From NCBI GenBank assembly GCA_963675135.1, contig OY776132.1, positions 66,292,850-66,356,849 of the forward strand: a stretch of DNA of 64,000 nucleotides, given 5' to 3'. The notes beneath the pieces are model-generated. The model saw only the letters and a list, made by a program, of their open reading frames with translations. It had not been told where the DNA came from and made no database searches. Each line of letters opens with the position of its first letter. The stretch's first letter is position 1. The DNA is from Galeopsis tetrahit. Its lineage: Eukaryota; Streptophyta; Magnoliopsida; Lamiales; Lamiaceae. Below, in pieces: positions 43,081 to 53,944 of this stretch. The position numbers and the translations under genes are program-made.

Positions 43081-44005
43081 TACTTCATGCTAATACCATT
43101 TTGTGTGTGCTATCAGCTGATTTGGTGTCAGCTGATTCTTATGATAGTTCGAAATACAACAAGAAATATTATGTTGTATCAGCTGATTTGGAATTTGGTA
43201 ACAGCTTATACAATACATTTTATTTTAAACTTATATTATGAAGATATGCATGCTAAAACAGTAAATAACACAGTGATTTATAGTGGTTCGACTTCCAGAC
43301 CTACATCCACTCTCACAGCCCTAACTGTAATATTAATTCCTTATAAATAAGGTCTTTGTTACTTTAACATCCCAAGAGTATACGTCTTACTACTTTATAT
43401 TTCCAAAAGAAGACTTTGAGCTCGATACACCACTTAAGTGCAATTGACTCTACTTGTTATGTCGAGAACAAGTACTCGTTACAGTGATTCACAATAAACT
43501 AGGCTTCCAGAGGTTTATGATAGAAGGTTGGTTTGGTGTATATGAACTAGGTTAGATTTTCCCTTACAATCAAGATTAATCTGATGCTAGGATTGAGAAA
43601 ATCTCTCTAAACTGGAATATGTATATGACAATACATGCTTAGATTGAGTTCTCTCACTCTCGAAAGATGACATTTATTGAATCTTTATTGAAGTTCCTTT
43701 GAGTGTTCCTTGTCGTCTGATCTTTGAAGTTCCATGCTCGATCTTGTATCACTTTCACTCATAGTGAGATATGAGTAATGAACTCATTTATATAGTGTAG
43801 ATTTGAAATGTTATCGTTAGAGTAACTTCAAATCTCCAATATTTTAGGTATGCAATCTTTTATTGATACTCTGAATATTATCATTTCCATGTAATATTCA
43901 GTGTATCTTTGACTTAGCTCTATGCTATTTCAGCTTTTGTGTCAGAACCGTACGTCTGTTGTCGTGTTTCTATTGAGTCTGCCTCGGTTGATTATATCTG
44001 CCTGG

Positions 44006-45068
44006 TAGAGTTGCTCACGGTTCACAAACTATCAGTTGCGGTTTGGAACTGCTGGTTCGGCGGTCTCGAGAAACTAGAATCGAAACCAGATCGAAAGAAA
44101 TTGAGGGGCGATTTTGGTTCCAAAAATGAATTAAAATGTAATTTTTTTCTAGAACCGCCATTAGTATCTAATAACTCTCCATCCAGCCCATGTTAGTGCC
44201 AAGTGATATTTTGGAATTAAATTGTTTGAGAGAGAGAGAGAGAGAGAGAGAGGGGAACGGAGGGAGAGGGAGAGAGAGAGAGAGGCAGAACCGCAAAAGA
44301 CTAAACCCTAAAGTCATGTCGTCGTGAATCAATGGTGAGATAGGCTTTTATCCTCCCCTCAACATTCTTCATTCTTATCTTCTACTACAACATCTTGAAA
44401 ATCAGACGAATATATCATCAAACACGACTATGCCCACTAGACATGTTCGCCGGTTACGGTTTTCAGAAATGGCGAACTGTAACCGAACTGCGAACCGCCG
44501 GTTTGGCTGTTTTAATTTTTTTTTTAATATTATCTCCGTTTTCGTTCGTTTTAACTCATTTTTTAGAAAATACATTACTAGAATTGAATAAAAATTATAT
44601 AACTTAAATTTATACATTAAAAATAGAAGAATTGTGTATTAATTTTTTTTTTTTTTTTATAAAAACCGCCAAACCGGTGGTTAATCGTCAAAACCGGCCA
44701 AACCGGCGGTTTGCGGTTTGTCAAAATGTCAAACCATAACTGAACCGCCATTTTTCGGTTACGGTTTGGTTTTTAAACCATAACCAGCGGTTTGGCCGGT
44801 TTGGCAGTTCGGTTTTGTGCATGTCTAATGCCCACGTTATCTCTTTCTCTTAGTATAAATTGTGACAATCTACTACTCTTCTTAAATATTCACCCTCAAT
44901 TAAAAATAAAATAAAATTAATTGACGGAATTGCCGGTTCCAAAACCCAGGATAGAAGAACTGGACTGTGTATTACACGGTTACGGTTCAAGCTAGCCCAC
45001 GATTTCGGTTCAGTCAGTTCCGGTTTCGAACCGTGAACCGACGGGCTTGAACTGGATGGGCAACTCTA
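44006..45068. mobile_element. hAT-type element with nested second element (1.06 kb)
   Basis: TAGAGTTGCTCACGG at left, GGGCAACTCTA at right. Flanks CTGCCTGG (43998-44005) and GTGCCTGG (45069-45076), 7 of 8 equal. A (GA)n tract at 44228-44285 sits inside. Subterminal AACCG motifs as in other hATs. Confidence 0.75.
44438..44827. mobile_element. hAT-type MITE nested in the 44006-45068 element (390 bp)
   Basis: TAGACATG...CATGTCTA with the exact 8-bp duplication ATGCCCAC at 44430-44437 and 44828-44835. Packed with AACCGGC/GCGGTTTG repeats near both ends. Confidence 0.88.
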
Positions 45069-45076
45069 GTGCCTGG

Positions 45077-45200
45077 GCTGATTGAGTCTGCCTCGGCTGA
45101 TTGTGTCTACCTCGGTTGATTGAGTCTGCCTCGGCTGATTGTGTCTACCTCGGTTGATTGAGTTTGCCTCGGCTGATTGTGTCTGCCTCGGCTAATTGCC
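45077..45200. repeat. 19-bp tandem repeat, two alternating variants
   Basis: GATTGAGTCTGCCTCGGCT alternates with GATTGTGTCTACCTCGGTT, about six units. One unit also lies left of the hAT insertion (about 43973-44005), so the element inserted into the array. On the copia LTR's - strand. Confidence 0.85.
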
Positions 45201-45615
45201 TTCTTCTTCTGCTCTTTAATCCTTGAGTATAGACGTGTAAGTCCACTTCGTCAACTAGGTTCCCCCTCGGCTGATGCTACCAGAAGCTAACTATTAAAAG
45301 ATGAATAATGAAGTTGACTATACAAACAACTTCTCCTATTACATGTGATTTAACTTATCAAAACTAAATACAGAAGATATCAGTTGTCTGAATATCCCAA
45401 CAGACTCTATAACCGATCCGAGGGAAAAATGATCGAATTTAAACTGGTCTATAATTTATTAAATCTAAACCTGTATATATTAGGATTAAATTGACTAATC
45501 CTATTAACCTAGTCCGGATAAACATCTTTATGCTAAAGATAAGGTACACCGTACACCAAAATTTAATAAAAAACGAAAACTAAAATTTAATCAGATATCT
45601 ATAAATTAAAAAATA

Positions 45616-45907
45616 CTCCCTCCGTCCAATTTTATTATGCCCACTCTTTCGGGCACGAGTTTTAATGAATATTGATTAATTTATTCATAAAGTAGATAAG
45701 TTGAGGGTATGATAGGGTATTGTGGGGTCCATTTGTGAATAAATGATTGTTTATGAATAAAGTGAATGACAAAGTGAGTAAATAAGTGATGGTAGGAGGG
45801 TGAAGATAAAGTAGTATGAATAATATTGTTTCTAAAAAGGGTATGGACATAATAAAATTGGACAACCAAAAAAGGAAAGTAGGAATAATGAAATTGGACG
45901 GAGGGAG
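45616..45907. mobile_element. Stowaway MITE (292 bp), second subfamily
   Basis: CTCCCTCCGTCCAATTTTAT to AAATTGGACGGAGGGAG with TA at 45614-45615 and 45908-45909. The interior differs from the 36728/37720 copies, so it is a different subfamily. Confidence 0.88.
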
Positions 45908-45980
45908 TATTTAAAAAAACTCGAATGAAAAACTAATCCCTTAAAATTACTAGTAATTCTCCGGTGCAATATAAGATTAA

Positions 45981-46642
45981 GGGGTGTATTGATGGTGGAT
46001 TCTGTAGGATTTTTTTGGGCTTTCAAAGTTTGGGGGTATTCAATTCGAATTTTTAAAAGTCTTTAAAAATTCTGAGGTATTCAACACGGATTTTAAAAAG
46101 TTTTTAAAAATCTTTAGGTATTCAAGAGTTTATGGATTTTAATACTCTATGAATTTTGTTGAATTCTCCTTTCACTATCCAAAATCTCTTCTAAAATCAA
46201 AGATTTCAACGGATTTCTCTCAGAGAACTCTGAAAACGAAAAGTCAGAAGGAAGGATGACAATATTGACCCGACCCGCGGGTACCCACCCCACGAGTTTT
46301 GGGACAGGTCGAATCCGCCCCGTATTGAGAATGGGTCGGGTCAGACCCGCGAATATCCCAGAATTGATATATAAACTTTATATATATATTATTGGTAAAA
46401 TACTTTATATATATATAATATTAATTTTAAAAAAAAAACTCTTCACATTAATAGTTTCAGTGCTGGAATTTATGAAAATCTATGTAAATCAATAAAAATA
46501 TATATTTCACAATCCTATCAAATCTATCAAAATCCATATAAATTAATAAAAAAAAGTCAATCAAACTCTACATAAACTCTATAAATCCACGTACTTTTTA
46601 AAATCCAAAAAAAATCAATAGAATCCTAATTGAATACACCCC
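45981..46642. mobile_element. PIF/Harbinger-type element, family B (662 bp)
   Basis: GGGGTGTATT...GAATACACCCC with TTAA on both sides (TTA or TAA target). Arms share TTTTTAAAAGTCTTTAAAAA and GTATTCAA motifs with 34115 and 52116. No transposase remnant. Near 46253-46350 it holds a GC-rich insert (ACCCGACCCGCGGGTACCC), apparently one end of another element. Confidence 0.75.
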
Positions 46643-46835
46643 TTAAATATCAATTAAGTTTAACAAAGGGCGGTAATGTAAAAATTATTATGATATAAAT
46701 TAAAATTATTTTGACCATCAAACTATTGATTTTTATTAAATTTATCTATTAATTAATAATTTTAATTATTATAAATATTAGGACATACATTAATATAATG
46801 AGTGCCTCCCAGCTATTTAATTAATTATAGGAATA

Positions 46836-47679
46836 TTTTTTATTTTTTTTTACAGGTTACAAAGACCAGATCTAACAAAAGAAAAGTCATATCGAAGCTC
46901 TAAATCTTCAAACTAGACAGATTCAAACGGCGTCATTGTCACCTCCAATCGTGAGGAAGTAAAGCAACGAGCGACAATTTTGTCCACCAAAGAAGCATAG
47001 ATCTCAATTTCTCAACTCGAGACACCCCACACTAAGGTATCAACAAATCAAGAAAACTAAAGATTGAAAAAATAAGGACAAAGAATCACCAAGCGTCATA
47101 TTCATCTCACATAACCAAGTCCCCACATGTCCATCTTAAAAGAGGACAATCAAGAACCAATCACCCAACATCTCAAAAAAACCAAATTCCACCGAGGCCA
47201 ACACCATAATAGCGCTGCCAAACACCAAAAGGGAAGAAACACCACAAGGAAGAAAAAACCACCAAAACTGGGGAAGGGGCTTCATAACAAAAAACTAAAA
47301 TCTAACTAAGAAACAAAAGAGATAGAGAATACGTCAAAAGAAAATAAAAGAAGAAACAACTAAAAATGCAAGAAATAAAAAAGAAACGAAAATAAATACA
47401 GAAAATAAAAGGGATCAACGGATGACTCACCCGATCGGCCACCGTAGCGCCGTCGGAGAGGATCCTTCCATTGATCCCAACTAATATTCTAAAAAGAAAC
47501 CCTTAACCCCACTTGATGATTTACTGAAAAAAATGAAGAAGATAAATAGCGTCACGACGGGCGGCGGTGTAGCGGCGCATCGAACAATACGTTAGCGCAA
47601 AAACGAGCAGTACAACTACCCTTTTTCATTCTAAATCAAGTCTCTTTAAAAACTATATGATGGAGATGATGTGAATGTT
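46836..47679 (-). mobile_element. Retroposed insert with poly(A) tail and 16-bp target duplication, unknown source
   Basis: ATTAATTATAGGAATA occurs at 46820-46835 and exactly at 47680-47695. Next to the left copy the - strand ends in AAAAAAAAATAAAAAA, a poly(A) tail, so the insert is a - strand RNA copy made by target-primed reverse transcription. 844 bp. The 5' part is GC-rich in patches (GCGCCGCTACACCGCCGCCC near 47570, CCGACGGCGCTACGGTGGCC near 47445). No ORF of note. It could be a non-coding LINE derivative, a SINE-like element or a processed non-coding RNA. Confidence 0.8.
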
Positions 47680-47820
47680 ATTAATTATAGGAATAATTAC
47701 TATTAAGTATGAAATGTTTCCTTTCATTATAATTAGATACAAATTCATAGTATTATTTTTTACTTTTTGCACCTTTCTCCCTCAGCTAAAATCATTTATG
47801 TGCTCTCTCTTCCTAAATGT

Positions 47821-50004
47821 GGACAATAAAAAGTTTTTTGGATTAAAAAAAAAAAGAAAAAAAAAAGCCAAAAATTCACAAACCGAAACCAGAGGTCGGG
47901 TTACCATCGAAAAATGGTACACCCATAAATACAACCTAGCAATAAAAGTGATAATAAATTCCAAAAAAACTACTCAAACTAGGAATCTGAAATCAGGTGA
48001 AGGACTATGGAGGGTCAAACGCATCGCCCCTACTGCCCTTGAACTTGGAGACGCGGGTGAAGTCATTATCAAGCTATGTTGGTTGGCTAATAGTGTAGTT
48101 CGTGCAGGTTCTGGCCTCGAATTCATTGAATAGGCTCACCTCAGGCATCTTGGGGCTACTACGTTTCTTCGTGGAACGGGTCGAGGCTGCTCAAGTAGGG
48201 GATGAAACGTCATTGGCAGAAGCCTCCATGTTCGGACTGTTGTTGGTCGATGCTGCCACGGGATCCTCTGAAGGTTCATCCGTGCTAAGACTGGAGAAGG
48301 AGTTGCTCACTGGGACCGGATCGACTTCAGTATCAGAGGAGGGGTTCTGCGGGGGCGCTCTGGGATGGAGGTCTGAGGGAGAAGGCCTCGACAATCTTCT
48401 ATGTCGGGCCCTACCACGGGAGTCGTCGTGAGGAGGCGGCGGGGCCTGTCCCATAGCGCAACGAACAGACACGTGTCCAACTACCTTGCAGTGGCTGCAG
48501 AACTCCGGAAGCTGCTCATAAAGAACCTCCACCGTCACCGAACCGTCCTCACATTCAAGGACCAGACGCTCCAAAAAAGGTTGTTTCATATCCATCTCAA
48601 CCAAGATTCTAGCATACTGAGCCATGGTCTTGGCTGCTGTGTGACCGTCCATTTTAATGAGCTTGCTAACCGCTAAAGTCGCTGCCGAGAGAACCGTGGA
48701 CTGCCAAAGTTCAATCGGGAGGCCGAGGAGGCGACCCAAACTTGAGTCGTCGAGGTCGGGGCCTAATTAGTATTGAAACCGAGACACCATTTTTGAAGGC
48801 AGATGGAACCTGGGCCTAGTTGCCAATCACGTCTTCTAAAAATACAGTCGCGCTTTTCCAAAAGGTGAAACTTGAGAATAAAAAATCAGTTTCTGATTGG
48901 CACAATAGAGAGGCTCCCATGGAGGGACTAAGACTCGACTAGCCTCTTCGATAGCTCAGCATACGGAATCGGGGCTTTTCCACGAGGGGTGATTAAGCGA
49001 CCAATCAAGGCATCCTTGAATTCGTTCACTCCAGCCTGTAACGTGGCATTATCAATTGAGATGGTGAAGTAATCCCCCTTCTTACATGGGCGCATGTGAT
49101 CAGGAAAAATGACTGGGCTCGTGGAGGAGATGCCAACGGGCAAGTTGGGCATCTCGAAAAAGGGCGGGGCTGAGGTGCTCTGTCCGACCAAGGAGGACAC
49201 GAACGAGGTGGGAGACGGCAGAGCAGGTAGAAAGTCAATGAACGGTTCGAGAAACTCCGTAAACCCAGGAAAGTGCTCCTCCAAGGATGGGAGGTGGTCA
49301 CCAATGAGAAAGGCCTGATCAAGAGATTTAAAAAAAGGCGCTTAGTATCGGGAACCGAGTAATAAGAAGCTTAGCTAGAGCAATTTCACCAGGGGAGAAA
49401 TTGTTTAAGGACGAAGGTGTCGTCGGAGATGGAGCCTGCTCGTGTAAGGGTTGCATGATGTCAGGCGGCACTAGGTGAGCCTCCTACTCCCGTAGGGGCT
49501 GCGGCGGAGGACGGTCAGGGGCGGCGGAGGGCGGGGAGCCATGGCACGAGATGGCGACACTCTGCCGTGGGGGAGCGACGGCCATTCCGGGCCTAAACGA
49601 TTAGCGTTGATCGTCGAGCTCTGGGGCGTCGGCCATAGGGGCAGATGGAGGTCCTTGATGGACGCCATAAGCGGATGAGAGCAGGGTGGCGCGGGATGGC
49701 GGGGTAGGCGGCGGCCTGGTAACTGGCGGAGGAGGAGAGACGAGGTGGAGGGCGGCAGGACGAGGTTGGGGGATTTGGAGGGTGGTCGGAGGTGGGGGAG
49801 GAGAGAGGGGGTGGTGGCCGGCGGGACGCAGCTGTGGGATGGTCGGAGGTGGAGAAGGAGAGAGGGGGGTGGTGGGCGGCGGGGTTGGAGGTATGGGAGG
49901 TGGCCGGTGGAAGAGAAATGAGGGTGAGGGATGGAGGCGGCGGGTAACACCTCCACTATGTGTAAATCGCACACACTGGGAGGTTTAGGGTTTTACAGCT
50001 GTCA
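47821..50004 (-). mobile_element. L1-type LINE, internally deleted (2.2 kb)
   Basis: Flanked by CTCTCTTC(C/T)TAAATGT at 47805-47820 and 50005-50020 (15 of 16 equal). The - strand ends in A-rich sequence (TAATCCAAAAAACTTTTT near the left edge). The 5' region is strongly GC-rich (49500-49960), then a broken ORF1, then only about 350 bp to the 3' end, so ORF2 is almost wholly missing. Cannot move by itself. Confidence 0.8.
48191..49284 (-). pseudogene. LINE ORF1 (DUF4283 plus CCHC knuckle), frameshifted
   Basis: 49284-48928 encodes the N-terminal part (KKGDYFTISIDNATLQAGVN, then EFKDALIGRLITPRGKAPIP), typical of the DUF4283 start. A different frame, 48739-48191, continues GLPIELWQSTVL, MAQYARILVEMDM and VLYEQLPEFCSHC, with the knuckle CSHCKVVGHVSVRC (C-x2-C-x4-H-x4-C) intact, then a Pro/Ser-rich tail. 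Between them (48740-48927) there is at least one frameshift. In plant L1 elements this protein binds the RNA for retrotransposition. Confidence 0.8.
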
Positions 50005-50020
50005 CTCTCTTCTTAAATGT

Positions 50021-52112
50021 AGCGTCGCTCCTAGTCACATCTCATTGGCACAGTGCAACGAGTAGGAATAGTCGATTGATATTTGGTTTATTTTTCAAAT
50101 TTCAAATGGATTTTGCTCATTTGAATTCTCTAGTTATTGTTCAAATTTCAAAATACACTATGCATGTCATTTTTGTCTTCTACACTTTCAAACGAAAAAT
50201 GTCCGCTAATCGATCGAAAGTTACTCTAGTTTAATCAACCCCTTATTAAAGTAGTTCAGGTGTCGATCGTTCATTTATGAACCTAGTTTAAAATTCCCTA
50301 TATTCTTTTGGGATAATTGAACAAAACTAATCTATCTTTTCGAATTTTGCTTAGAGGTATTGTGTGTTTGACAACGATGGATGACCTCCCTATCATTCTC
50401 AGCGTAAAATATACCAGTGAGTGCAAGTTGATATATGTCAATCAAAGTACATCTTTCGAGTCATTAGTCCTGTTTAAGTTGGTTGATTTGCACCCCCACG
50501 GTTTTTATTGTTTCTACTCAGTAGGAAGCGTTAGTATTTAGTAGTGTTTGTTTGGACTCAAATAATAATGTGAAGAATTTGTTCACCCTCTGTCACATTT
50601 CATCTTTGAGACTTGTATCTGTTAATTTGAGAACTTCGACTCCCACCCATGTAATGTTTGTAGGATTTCTGCACACAAAGAAAATGATGATGTTGATGCT
50701 TTGGGTGTTAAGTTGTTTCAGATTGTACAAGTGGTAATAAATCATTTGAAAAAAATCTTGTTTATGAGTTTATCAATGTTCAAAATAATTCCAAGAAAAT
50801 GAAAGAAAATATATTAAGTCAAGATTTAAAGTTTTATGATAATGTTAGTATAGCAATATACCATGTTACGATGTGTTTCTTCATGTTTTTAAAAAGATGT
50901 TCTTATCGAACAATTGGGCAAACATAATGAAATGTGGTGTGAAGACAGAATTTAGGGGTTGGTTGTTGAATTTTGAGCTGAGCTATCAAGTATACTTGTT
51001 GATGATCCAACACACAGGACAATATTCGTCCAGTGTTGTAACTAATGTTTACCAACACTTATGACAACATCAGTATTTGCCATTTCTTTTCTCACTAACT
51101 CCAATCTTACAACTTGTTGCTCATAATGTCCGTAATGCAGTTAGAAGACGTGGATAACACCCAAGTAATGCAGTTGCATAGGAATGAGAAGTTATTGAGC
51201 GTGATATATCAAGTTCCTACATTTAAGGAGTTGGGGGAAGAAGTCACCCGTGATCAAGGCAAAATTGATCTAAGGGAGTTGAAAGCAGTTCGTGTATTGA
51301 AGTCTATAAATAGAGAAGTTGCCTCAACACAAAAGATATACAAGAAGAGAAGCTAACTTAGAATAATATCCTATCGAATGCCTTTTCGCTTCTAGCTAGG
51401 AATATCATTGTTTCTTCTTGTAGATTGATACATTATTGTTACCCGACCAACTAGTGTATTTATCATTTCAATATCTACTAGATTATATGTATAGATCTAT
51501 GAGGGAGATATTTTCATAGAATCGAAGTAGATTTTCCAAACTTATTCAAGTTGTAGTTTTTCCAAACCTCTAAGAGGTTGTAGACATTTTGTCACTTATT
51601 TTTAATATAGTGATCCGTGTAGATTATTTATAATCTACACAATTTTTTAATACTTCCATTTACAAAGTGTATTTTATTTTCCGCTGCTTAATGTTGTTTG
51701 GATAGTGCCAACACAACAGACAACACCTCTGATTTCGCACGCACACACTTTCAACACTATTCAAATGAGATTTAAGTTTAAGTATTTGAAGAACAAACAT
51801 AGATACATTCACATAGTATGTCATTACTCGGTTGATTCCGATTGTAATTGGTTTATAAATGATAAATTGCACCCAGTGACTTTATTATTCCTTATATCGG
51901 AAGACATATTCGTTCACAAGTGTGTTAGGAAGATGAGTTGTTATTGTAGAATATTCAAAATTAATAAACCAACAATAGGAAGAAGGAGGATAGGTAATGG
52001 ATTTTATATATAATGATTGATTATGGGCTAAATATTTAATGGAGTGTTTGGAGAATTTTAGAGGTTGCTTAAAACCATATATTTGAAAGTTATGACGAGT
52101 TTAACGATCAAC
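50021..52112 (+). pseudogene. Possible Mutator-like transposase N-terminal relic
   Basis: A run of short frames on one strand (50317-50541, 50552-50737, 50873-51064, 51114-51356, 51705-52013). The last has MRFKFKYLKNKHRYIHIVCH, then SDCNWFIN and DIFVHKC, a pattern like the DNA-binding region of plant MULE transposases (F..K..L...., CxWxxxx, H.C). The first may be the N-terminal domain. No DDE catalytic domain follows, because the Harbinger element begins at 52116. Low certainty; it may be something else. Confidence 0.35.
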
Positions 52113-52115
52113 TAA

Positions 52116-53135
52116 AGAGGGTGTATTCAATTGAGATTCTGTTGGATTTTTTTGGACTTTTAAAATCTGGGGGTATTCAATCCGAATTTTTAAAAGTCTT
52201 TCAAAATTTTGAGGTATTCAATACGGATTTTAAAAAGTCTTTAGAAATCTTTAGGTATTCAACAATCTATGGATTTTAATACTCTATGGATTTCGTTGGA
52301 TTCTCTTTAAAAAAATATAAATAAATTTCACTAATCAAAATCTCTTCTAAAAAGTAGAGATTTCACCGGATTCTCTTAGAAAACTCTAGAAGAGAAAAGA
52401 AAAAAAAAACTTTGTTAACTATGTTCTTTGATAACAGATTCTTCACCACCATTATTATTATTATCGTGAAAAAAATTACATCTCTGTATTTTAAAATTAT
52501 GTTCTTTCTTTAAAAATTATAGTATATCGGACACCGTCAATAATATCTAATCGACGTCAATTCCCCATTACGTGGTGTTCGATATCATCTAAAAGATTTT
52601 GGTGGTCAAGGTCGTCACCCTAGAAATGCAATTATTCAATCAAATTTTTGGTATTTTCAAATTGCAATTCACAAGTTCGCTAGATTACATAACTTTCTTC
52701 GGAAAGAAGGTCGCTCTGATGAATTTCCAGTCGAATATAAAGAAGATAAAGATTCACCACTCGACATGAAAGAGGAAAATTTGGAATTGCTTTCTCAAAG
52801 ACAACTACAACAAACAAAGAACTTATGCATGGAGAACTAGTATTGCTATCTATGTGAAAATGAGGTCGAGGTATAACTGTGATGAAAATGAAGATGAGAA
52901 TAATAATGATAAATAATAAAAAAAAATTGAACTAGCTTTTAGGGGCGTAGTTTATGGAAATCCATGTAAATCAATAAAAAAATGTGTATTTAGAAATCCT
53001 GTCAAATCTATAAAAATCCATATAAATCAATAAAAAAGTCAGTCAAACTCTGCATAGAGTCTATGGATTTTCTAAATCCACTGACTTTTTAAAGTCCAAA
53101 AAAATCCAAAAGAATCTCAATTGAATACACCCTCC
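52116..53135 (+). mobile_element. PIF/Harbinger-type element, family B, with largest transposase remnant (1.02 kb)
   Basis: AGAGGGTGTATTCAATTGAG to CAATTGAATACACCCTCC, with TAA at 52113-52115 and 53136-53138. The arms are inverted for more than 100 bp. Confidence 0.85.
52568..52840 (+). pseudogene. PIF/Harbinger transposase C-terminal remnant (about 90 aa)
   Basis: An open frame reads LRGVRYHLKDFGGQGRHPRN, then LHNFLRKEGRSDEFPVEYKE, EENLELLSQRQLQQ and a stop. RGVRYHL is the segment before the last catalytic region of Harbinger transposases, and HNFLRKE...DEFPVE is the C-terminus. The part between (usually ELFNLRHASLRNVIERxFGxxKxRF) has been deleted or replaced by AIIQSNFWYFQIAIHKFAR. Not functional. 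Confidence 0.75.
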
Positions 53136-53259
53136 TAAGATTGTATTGTGCTGCTATTGAAGAAACGAATCCAGACAACGTGGTTGCCCAGTTGCCCTTG
53201 AGCACAACACTAAATCACACCGTTTAGGAGGTAGAACATATTTTTATTGCATTCAAAAT

Positions 53260-53544
53260 CTCCCTCCATCCCGCAATTACTTTCACACTTTCCTTTTCGA
53301 AACTTCCACAATAACTTTCACACCCTTAAAATGGAAAACCCTTTATAAATTCCACCCTCACAATATTCTCAATTTTACACAAATGACATTATTTTTTCTC
53401 TACACACACACACAAAAGTTAACTCATCTTTTTACTTTATACATAAAGTTTTATAAAATTAGCCCTTAAAAAATTCACTCATTATTACAATTTTTTAATA
53501 TGCGTGTTAATCTACATATGAAAGTAATCTTGAGACGGAGAGAG
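53260..53544. mobile_element. Stowaway MITE (285 bp), aged copy
   Basis: CTCCCTCCATCCCGCAATTA to TTGAGACGGAGAGAG; TA on the right, AT on the left by mutation. A CACACA run lies inside. Confidence 0.75.
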
Positions 53545-53944
53545 TATTTTTTTTTCGCTAAATTTTACCCTTTAAGTTCAACTTCAAGCTATTCAAATCA
53601 TAATGGGTCCTTGGGGTCGTGTTTTACTGATTTTGGAGGTTTTGGCGCGAGTTGTAATGTGCGACAATTTGTTTTTCTCTGGAGCAGATTTGCTATCTTC
53701 TTAGATCGAGGTACTTCAAGAAATGCTGGTATGCTTGATAATTTTTCCACTCTCTCACGATTGAATTTGAAGAATATATATATATATATATAATTTTATT
53801 TTTATTTTTGGTAGAATTCCTCTATATAGATAGGTGAGCGAGAAATGTGTAATTCATATTCCTATCTGTAATTATACTTTAAAAAAAAAACATGACAAAT
53901 TCTAGTTACATGTAGGTAAATGATGGATATATAGTAGATGATGT

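Larger units (their letters stand above)
43100..45402 (-). mobile_element. Copia-type solo LTR, - strand, split by a hAT element
   Basis: On the - strand it starts TGTTGGGATATTCAGACAAC (45402). It shares the start and several interior blocks (GTGAGAGTGGATGTAGG..., GTGGTTCGGA/CCACTATAAAT) with 53945-55685. The 3' limit, towards 43100, is not defined. No internal region or second LTR lies beside it. A 1.06 kb hAT element is inserted within. Confidence 0.55.

Noticed and set aside
49471..49974. 167-aa Pro-rich - strand ORF
   Set aside because: It lies in the GC-rich 5' region of the LINE; composition keeps several frames open and no domain is seen.
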